From Sulfitobacter sp. (lineage in GTDB: Bacteria > Pseudomonadota > Alphaproteobacteria > Rhodobacterales > Rhodobacteraceae): a stretch of DNA of 11,262 bases. Within the stretch, counting starts at the first letter, position 1. Each line of letters begins with the position of its first letter. Under the pieces are notes generated by a model, which saw nothing but the letters and a program-made list of their open reading frames with translations, had not been told where the DNA came from and ran no database searches. Location: NCBI GenBank assembly GCA_024636395.1, contig JAGXHD010000203.1, positions 1 through 11,262 of the forward strand. The letters run 5' to 3'. The translations under genes were made by a program, and so were the position numbers. This document shows positions 6,735-11,262 of this stretch, one piece after another.

Positions 6735-7361
6735 ATGAAACTCTATTACGCCCCCGGGACCTGCGCCCTTACTCCGCATATCGTGCTGGAATGGATCGGT
6801 GCGCCGTACGAGGTTGCATTGGCCGACCTGCGTTCTGACGACTACCGCAAGATCAACCCCTTGGGCATGGTGCCCGCCTTGCAGGATGGTGGGTCGCGGA
6901 TCATGACGCAGGCGGATGCGATCCTGAAATACATCTCGGCAAGTCACCCAGAGGTCGGTCTTGGTGCAGGCGATGGGGTGATGGCGGAATTTAAGATGGA
7001 TGAGGCGCTGGCCTTTCTGACGGGCGATGTGCAACCCGCCTTTTCGCCGTTCTTCGCACCGCAACGCTACACGACCAAAAAGGACGAGCACAGCCTGAGT
7101 GCCGTGCGCGAAGCCGCCTTTCAGCGTGTGGACCGCGCGATGTTGCATCTGGAGCGTCTGCTGGCCGATGGGCCCTATGTGGTCGGCCAGAAAAATAGCA
7201 TCGCAGATCCTTATGCCTTTGGGATGACACGCTGGACAGAAAACCTTCCCAAAACATGGAAGGATTACCCCGCGATCAAAGTATTCATGGAGCGGATGTA
7301 TGCGGACACCGGCGTGGCCAAGGTGATGGCCGTACAGGGCCTACAGGGACCGGCGCTATGA
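6735..7361 (+). CDS. Glutathione S-transferase family protein, beta-class-like
   Basis: This 208-residue protein has the thioredoxin-like N-terminal domain at 1-77 and the all-helical C-terminal domain at about 88-205. Cys10 in PGTCALTPH sits where beta-class bacterial enzymes hold their active-site cysteine. The cis-proline is Pro47 in NPLGMVPAL. In the usual glutathione-binding Glu-Ser/Gly position the sequence reads Gln59-Ala60 (TQADAI), so gamma-glutamyl binding may be altered. The C-terminal folding motif is present (NSIADPYAFG, an S-x-x-D capping box). Family members conjugate glutathione to electrophiles or reduce disulfides and peroxides. AAGGA (6724-6728) lies 6 bases before the ATG. 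It follows the broken reductase by 42 bases and overlaps the next gene by 4, consistent with one detoxification-type operon. Confidence 0.9.
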   Translation: MKLYYAPGTCALTPHIVLEWIGAPYEVALADLRSDDYRKINPLGMVPALQDGGSRIMTQADAILKYISASHPEVGLGAGDGVMAEFKMDEALAFLTGDVQPAFSPFFAPQRYTTKKDEHSLSAVREAAFQRVDRAMLHLERLLADGPYVVGQKNSIADPYAFGMTRWTENLPKTWKDYPAIKVFMERMYADTGVAKVMAVQGLQGPAL

Positions 7362-8071
7362 CCGACATGAGTTTCTCGCCAAAGTCATTTGATCTGCTCA
7401 AAGACCTCAGGGCAAACAACTCTAAGGAATGGTACGCAGAAAACCGCGCCGCTTTCAAAGACCATCTGCTGCAACCTTTCGAGGACATGCTTGTCGCCAC
7501 GTCCGAGAGGTTGAAAGATCGCGAATTTGCCATGTCAGGCGGGGCGCAGACGATGTTCCGGCAAAACCGCGATGCGCGTTTCAACAAGGGCCCCGATGTC
7601 TATCACCGCTATGTCAGCGGTATGCTGTCGCCCTCGGGGACCAAATCGGCTTCACACGGCGTCATCTATGCCCGCCTGACCATAACGGGGGGATTCCTCT
7701 CTGTAGGGTTTCATGATCTCAGCACGCAACAACTCAACAAAATGCGCGATCACATCCTGCAAAACCCGGACAGGTTCAAAGCCATCATTGCAGATTTGCA
7801 GGCGGCGGGATTGACCTTTCCGGAAGATATGGACGCCTTCGATATGCCCGGCCTGACTTTGGCCACGATGCCGAGAGGATACGCAGACCATAAGAATTCA
7901 GATCTAGCCCCGTTCATCCGCCGCAAAAGCTTTGCCATCTTTGAATCCCAGACCAAGAAGATTTGGCTCGACAACGCGGTCCTAGAGCGCATCGTCGAAA
8001 TTTACGCCGCAATGGAGGATTTCCTGAAGTTTGGTTCGCACGCGCTGGCGACCGAAGAACCCGAGGCGTGA
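7358..8071 (+). CDS. DUF2461 domain-containing protein
   Basis: This is a 237-residue cytoplasmic protein covered over its length by DUF2461 (TIGR02453-type), a family of unknown biochemical role. The features I use are FDLLKDLRANNSKEWYAENR (11-30), the conserved FRQNRDARFNKGPDVYHRY block (about 67-85), and a late MPRGYADH then FIRRKSFAI block (about 175-198). Length is normal for the family. The ATG overlaps the glutathione transferase stop (ATGA, 7358-7361), so it is probably translationally coupled. A second start at 7367 is possible. The overlap ties it to the LysR-linked operon, but the family is also found in many unrelated settings, so the function of the neighbours should not be transferred to it. 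Confidence 0.88.
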   Translation: MTDMSFSPKSFDLLKDLRANNSKEWYAENRAAFKDHLLQPFEDMLVATSERLKDREFAMSGGAQTMFRQNRDARFNKGPDVYHRYVSGMLSPSGTKSASHGVIYARLTITGGFLSVGFHDLSTQQLNKMRDHILQNPDRFKAIIADLQAAGLTFPEDMDAFDMPGLTLATMPRGYADHKNSDLAPFIRRKSFAIFESQTKKIWLDNAVLERIVEIYAAMEDFLKFGSHALATEEPEA

Positions 8072-8500
8072 GGCGGCACATTGACCGAAACATCGCAAAG
8101 AGACATTTGTGCCGAGCGACCAGAGTCGCACGTTGCCAAGAGCCCAGCGAAGGTTTCCTGCGTTTCGCAGAGTATATGTTGTCAAAACCCGCAGCGAGGG
8201 TCTGCTATAGGGGGAGACCACTTTAAAGGGGAGGCTCAAACAAGGATAAGATATGGAAATGGGCAGATCCACTTAGGGTGCGATCAATCCGCTCATCCAG
8301 ATCCGTGCAGACGGACGAAGCGTAACGACGAACCGCGCAAAAAGAGATGTTTCGCTTCTGGGTGTTGCGTTACAGGCCGCGCAGGGTTCTATGGCTTGCG
8401 AGATAGCGCCTCATCACTGTCTGGTGCGGACTGAAGTATATGAACACAAATTACCTCGTGGAGTCAGAAGATCATGTGATGCGCAGGCTTCGTCATCCTT
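8072..8500. other. Gene-free stretch after the DUF2461 gene
   Basis: No gene is supported here. A forward frame from a TTG at 8081 runs to 8434, but its Cys/Arg-rich product resembles nothing and has no ribosome-binding site. A short hairpin CTGCG-TTT-CGCAG (8158-8170) is visible without a T tract. The texture suggests decayed sequence, and the stretch leads into the transposase relic. It may include unrecognisable IS or gene debris. Confidence 0.4.
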
Positions 8501-8501
8501 T

Positions 8502-8880
8502 TGAGGATGGAATGCTTGCTGGCAAACTTCCTCAGCGGATGAATGGGAAGTCTCTGAAAGCTTCGCTACCAAGCGCCCTGCTCGCAAGGCAGCATTGAAT
8601 TTCCTAGGCAAAACAATTGAGTACAGTGGTCGCACGCACATCCCCGTCATTGATCAGCTACGTTCCTAAGGTTCGTCGCTTAATGTGATCGGCAAATTGG
8701 ACAAGCATTAAGCCGCGCGATGGCTTAACAATCAGGCTGAGAATTCAGACTGGTCATTCAGACAAGGAGGCCGTGCCATGCTAAGGTGTAGACAGATTTG
8801 AAGTTACACAAATTCGTCGCGACCATGGCTCAGTCTCGCGTAACCAAGGAGGCTAAGATCAAGAGCTGTGCGTGCTTCGA
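8502..8880 (+). pseudogene. Decayed IS6-family transposase remnant
   Basis: One forward frame (codons starting at 8535, 8538 and so on) reads like the C-terminal half of an IS6/IS26-family DDE transposase, interrupted by stops at 8667, 8709 and 8799. Readable pieces in order are EVSESFATKRPARKAALNFL (8547-8606), where the family has EVLES-x-VTKRRDRKAALKFL; VIDQLRS (8646-8666), matching VTDKLRS with the second catalytic Asp at 8652; and RWLNNQAENS then SFRQGGRAMLR (8718-8786), matching RWLNNRAENS and FRRRERAML with the catalytic Glu codon at 8739. The N-terminal part before 8535 needs a frame change and is only faintly readable, and after 8799 another shift restores LHKFVA. The helix-turn-helix half is missing and no terminal inverted repeats were found. 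It cannot be active. The identification comes from remembered family sequences. Confidence 0.8.
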
Positions 8881-8923
8881 ATCTACGGTACAGCAGCACT
8901 GGGACGGCAGTTTTACCCTCTCA

Positions 8924-8956
8924 TAAAGAATGGGGCCGCCAAAGAATGGCGGCCCC
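8924..8956 (-). terminator. Strong intrinsic terminator for the small exported-protein gene
   Basis: GGGGCCGCC (8932-8940) and GGCGGCCCC (8948-8956) form a perfect 9-bp GC stem with a 7-base loop. Read on the minus strand, the hairpin is followed by ATTCTTTAT, a usable U-rich tail. It lies 28 bases beyond the stop of the minus-strand gene. The loop and the tail have the same sequence (ATTCTTT), so the site also reads as an imperfect 16-base direct repeat. Confidence 0.85.
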
Positions 8957-8984
8957 AGGTATTAACTATAAAAGTCCTTCGCGA

Positions 8985-9263
8985 TTAGCGGCTCGGGCCT
9001 CTCTCGGTGATGTCACGGCTCTGCGGGGACGTGATGAACACAGTACGGCCGTCAGGCGTGTTGCCCAAAGCGACACTTTCAGGGGCATCGGTTGCCATGA
9101 AGGCGTTTTGCTGAGTCTGCACGTCCTGTGTGTAGGTCGCGGCGTCGGAGCTGTTCTTCACGCTGTCGGAGAATACCGACGTGTGGCCTTCCATGCCCCG
9201 TGCAAATGCAGGTGCTGCGGTTGCCATGATGGCGGCGGAGATAATCATCAGTGTCTTGGTCAT
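8985..9263 (-). CDS. Small exported protein of unknown function
   Basis: This 92-residue protein has a clear Sec signal peptide: Met-Thr-Lys, then a hydrophobic core LMIISAAIMATAAP, and an Ala-Phe-Ala cleavage site at about 19-21. The mature part of about 71 residues is small, polar, without cysteines, and rich in Ser, Thr, Asp and Gln (for example DAATYTQDVQTQQNAF at 40-55). I recognise no family. AGGAA (9270-9274 on the complement) lies 6 bases before the start. It has its own strong terminator and no close neighbours, so it is a single-gene transcript. The ribosome-binding site, signal peptide and terminator together make it a real gene despite its size. It is probably periplasmic or secreted. 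Confidence 0.8.
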   Translation of the reverse strand: MTKTLMIISAAIMATAAPAFARGMEGHTSVFSDSVKNSSDAATYTQDVQTQQNAFMATDAPESVALGNTPDGRTVFITSPQSRDITERGPSR

Positions 9264-9370
9264 AAAACGTTCCTAACTTGAGTTGCGGTGCCGATCTCGT
9301 CGGCTCTGGTGTATCAACGCACCGAATTTGAATTAGGTTTCACTTTTCTTGGTCACGCTTAGGTGAGTGT

Positions 9371-9391
9371 CTGTAATATTATGTTTTACAG
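9371..9391. promoter_or_regulatory. Inverted repeat CTGTAA-N9-TTACAG
   Basis: This is a perfect 6-bp inverted repeat with an AT-rich 9-base spacer, 108 bases upstream of the exported-protein start. The shape suits a dimeric repressor site. No regulator can be named. Confidence 0.3.
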
Positions 9392-9401
9392 TGATTTTCT
9401 G

Positions 9402-9440
9402 CTGTGCATATCTGCACATATAGAGATCTCATATGCACAG
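9402..9440. repeat. Nested inverted repeats built on TGTGCATAT
   Basis: CTGTGCATAT (9402-9411) and ATATGCACAG (9431-9440) are perfect 10-base complements 19 bases apart. Inside, TGTGCA (9403-9408) also pairs with TGCACA (9413-9418) across 4 bases, and GAGATCTC (9423-9430) is itself a palindrome. There are therefore three copies of one half-site within 39 bases. It could be a multi-site operator or an RNA that can switch between two hairpins. It lies about 140-180 bases upstream of the exported-protein gene. Confidence 0.5.
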
Positions 9441-10019
9441 GGATCAAGGTTGCGCCTTTGGAAAACTGCACGAAGTCACAGCAGATGACAGCTCGTGCTG
9501 GCGCGTGCACCGCGTTGTGGGGTGTACGTCAAAAGCTGTCTTGCGGGTATGGGTACCTATGTCTCAGCTATGCAAATATGGTCTTGGAAAGAGAACGTCG
9601 CTCTTGAAAGCAAAGATCGAACCCGCTGTGATGTTCTTTGAATACGCAGGCTGCCGGACATTCAAGTTTAGGAACCCTCTTATATCCATAAAATGCTGGC
9701 CTGTTCCGAGTGGTTAGGAGATTATATCGCTGGGCAGTGCTGCAGAAATCCGCGCGCACAGATCCTGTAGCCGTCCTTTTTCGGCACACACCTTCTGGGC
9801 AGATAATTTTGTGCTAAGCCTTACAATCTCGCAAACTGGTAGCTGAACCCAAAGCGCATACGGTTGCTCATGTTGTCGGGCGAAACAATCGTAGCCACAA
9901 AAGAGTGTAACGAAGCATCAAGAGCCCGATCCTCTGATTTCATATTCAAAAATTGAGCGCCGTACCGGTGAATTAAGGAAACAAAACGGCAAACATTTCG
10001 CAAATATGCCCCACTTTTA

Positions 10020-10033
10020 GCACAAGTCTGTGC
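10020..10033. promoter_or_regulatory. Inverted repeat GCACA-AGTC-TGTGC before the response regulator
   Basis: This is a perfect 5-4-5 inverted repeat 66 bases upstream of the response-regulator start. It contains the same TGTGC/GCACA element as the cluster at 9402-9440, but with the half-sites facing the other way. It may be an operator; the evidence is only symmetry and position. Confidence 0.3.
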
Positions 10034-10099
10034 AACCTCAGCGTTAACGAAGATCAATGTACGATCAGCTTTGATGCCAACAGCTAAGGGGATGTGAAG

Positions 10100-11044
10100 A
10101 TGAAAATTTTAGTCGTGGACGATGATCCTGTCATCTTGAGCTTGGTCCCAGCGATTTTGCGTCAAGAAGGCCACTACGATATTTGTGTTGCGGCATCCGG
10201 TAACGCTGCAATGGAGATCCTTTCCTTTTCCAATGAACGCTTCGATGTGCTGATCCTTGATATTGAAATGCCTGAAATGAACGGCATCCAACTTTGCGAA
10301 AATATCAGGAAAATATCAGATTACCGCCGTACACCAATCATAATGCTAACGGCAAAGTCCGATTCAAAATCGATCGAAAGTGCCTTTTCGGCGGGTGCTA
10401 ACGATTATATTACGAAGCCCTTCGACGTTAAAGCCATCGGCACCCGCATTCAAATTGCTGAACGCATGATGCGCGATTCCTGCAAGTTTTTTACCGTCGA
10501 AGCATTGCCAGGATTTCTGCCGGAAAAGTTTGGTTCCTATGATTTCGATGCTGCGGATGCCGTGATGATCCAAGGTCTCGAGCAACACACCGATCCTTTT
10601 TCGCTTGGCAACTATCTTTCTCAACTAGCTCGAGACCGAATTGACGAAACATCCGTTTTCGCACTCCGCATCAATGCTTTCGACATCCTGCATGATGAGT
10701 TTTCAGGCCGCGATGCCCTGCGTGTGCTTGCGGAAGTGTCGAGGTTAATATCCGCAGTTACATCAGATAAGCGCCTTCTGGACGCCTATATCGGATCTGG
10801 GGTGTTTATGTGTATCGCAACTGATGATTTGGTAAATGTCTGGTTGGACGTCGAAGATCGTATCGATACGGCTTTCAGGCAGTTGAAACTGATAGAGAAT
10901 GCAGGGCTTGGCGATATATTTTCAATCACCATGGGACGCCCTATTCGTCCAAATTCCAGCAAGACACAACGTGTCCGGCCCACTTTTGATCGCGCGCTGA
11001 TGCAATTGGATAAACGCAACAAGATCAATTTGATGGCCAACTGA
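10100..11044 (+). CDS. Response regulator: REC domain plus degenerate GGDEF-like domain
   Basis: This is a 314-residue cytoplasmic protein. The REC domain spans about 1-122 and looks functional: acidic cluster Asp7-Asp8-Asp9, phosphoacceptor Asp54 in LILDIEMPEMNG, Thr84 in MLTA, and Lys106 in TKPFD. A linker (125-180) leads to a region (about 185-290) with the layout of a GGDEF domain: FALRINAFDILHDEFSGRDA (187-206), LRVLAEVSRLIS (207-218), then YIGSGVF (230-236) where active cyclases have RxGGDEF. The catalytic GG(D/E)EF is therefore lost, and it is probably not a diguanylate cyclase. It could be a phospho-controlled scaffold or nucleotide-binding effector. I chose ATG 10100 because AAGGGG (10086-10091) lies 8 bases upstream; the in-frame GTG at 10094 is too close to it. 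Codon use is more AT-rich than in the left-hand genes. No kinase is adjacent. Confidence 0.88.
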   Translation: MKILVVDDDPVILSLVPAILRQEGHYDICVAASGNAAMEILSFSNERFDVLILDIEMPEMNGIQLCENIRKISDYRRTPIIMLTAKSDSKSIESAFSAGANDYITKPFDVKAIGTRIQIAERMMRDSCKFFTVEALPGFLPEKFGSYDFDAADAVMIQGLEQHTDPFSLGNYLSQLARDRIDETSVFALRINAFDILHDEFSGRDALRVLAEVSRLISAVTSDKRLLDAYIGSGVFMCIATDDLVNVWLDVEDRIDTAFRQLKLIENAGLGDIFSITMGRPIRPNSSKTQRVRPTFDRALMQLDKRNKINLMAN

Positions 11045-11059
11045 GGTAGGTAGACCTCA
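11042..11059 (+). terminator. Weak hairpin over the response-regulator stop
   Basis: TGAGGT (11042-11047) and ACCTCA (11054-11059) form a 6-bp stem with a 6-base loop that includes the stop codon. No T run follows, so intrinsic termination here is doubtful. Confidence 0.25.
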
Positions 11060-11262
11060 TAGATCACTTGAAACCCGCTTCCTCACATCGGAGCCAGCGT
11101 GTGTCCGAAGTGTTTTGGGCCCTCACGTCATCATTATTTGGGACATTTTCTGCGAGCAATGGCTTGGTATTGAGCAGCCCCACCTGAGTTGTGCATGGTA
11201 AAAGGTAGTGCATGATTGGCTGTTGGTCCATTTGGATGATGGCCTCTGGCGCAGGTGGGCGG
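11060..11262. other. Right-edge stretch without a recognisable gene
   Basis: No supported gene is present. A minus-strand frame is open from the window edge for about 42 codons, but its sequence resembles no family I know. It could be the end of a gene lying beyond the edge. Confidence 0.35.

Larger units (their letters stand above)
9264..10099. other. Long gene-free, AT-richer region between two divergent genes
   Basis: These 836 bases hold no gene I can support. They must contain the promoters of the minus-strand exported protein (ending at 9263) and the forward response regulator (from 10100). Forward frames at 9404-9607 and 9433-9717 and a minus frame at 9568-9789 give unrecognisable products. 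A minus frame from a TTG at 10057 to 9821 ends with an amphipathic strand finishing in Phe, like the last strand of an outer-membrane barrel, so it may be a gene remnant. Several inverted repeats are listed separately. Confidence 0.5.

Noticed and set aside
8132..8146. TTGCCAAGAGCCC looked like an IS6-family terminal repeat for the transposase relic
   Set aside because: It faces the wrong way for the left end of the relic, matches the family end only in part, and has no partner beyond 8880.
8081..8434. 117-codon forward frame after the DUF2461 gene
   Set aside because: It starts at TTG with no ribosome-binding site, and the Cys/Arg/Ser-rich product matches nothing.
8875..8886. TTCGAATC shared with the tRNA-Arg T arm, considered as an attachment-site repeat
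   Set aside because: The match is only about eight bases, is common in tRNA-like sequence, and no integrase is present.
9404..9717. Two overlapping forward frames of 67 and 94 codons in the long gene-free region
   Set aside because: They have no ribosome-binding site, no recognisable product, and overlap each other and a minus-strand frame of equal length.

Overview
The window looks like chromosomal or large-replicon DNA from an alphaproteobacterium, most likely the Roseobacter/Rhodobacteraceae group. This is inference from the GC-rich coding style, the types of gene present and the look of the protein sequences; no marker gene settles it. Two compositional zones are visible by eye. The left part, to about 8.07 kb, is GC-rich and densely coding. 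The right part, from about 8.07 kb to the end, is more AT-rich, mostly non-coding, and carries a decayed insertion sequence.

Layout. (1) 246-3863: a tight forward cluster of a TVP38/TMEM64 (VTT-domain) membrane protein, a mercuric-reductase-like FAD/NAD disulfide oxidoreductase overlapping it by ATGA, and a membrane sensor histidine kinase with no response regulator beside it. (2) 3942-4018: tRNA-Arg(ACG), followed by a plausible terminator and a 310-base stretch without a gene. (3) 4329-8071: a LysR-type regulator diverging from a forward set of a YcaC-like cysteine hydrolase, a quinone-oxidoreductase-type MDR gene broken by a frameshift and an internal deletion, a beta-class-like glutathione S-transferase, and a DUF2461 protein overlapping it by ATGA. 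The 88-bp divergent gap carries a perfect 6-3-6 palindrome fitting the LysR T-N11-A pattern. (4) 8072-8984: no intact gene, but a decayed IS6-family transposase is readable in one frame with stops. (5) 8985-9263 (minus): a small exported protein of unknown function with a strong terminator. (6) 9264-10099: a long gene-free region holding several inverted repeats built on TGTGCA/TGCACA. (7) 10100-11044: a response regulator with a REC domain and what reads as a degenerate GGDEF domain. (8) The last 218 bases hold nothing recognisable.

How the genes may work together. Genes in block 1 probably share a transcript and could form a membrane-associated thiol/redox module with its own sensor. Block 3 reads as a LysR-controlled small-molecule or detoxification operon that has lost its reductase step, so the pathway may be decaying. 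The kinase and the response regulator are about 6.2 kb apart, and nothing in the sequence shows that they are partners. I saw no CRISPR array, phage genes, toxin-antitoxin pair or defence system.
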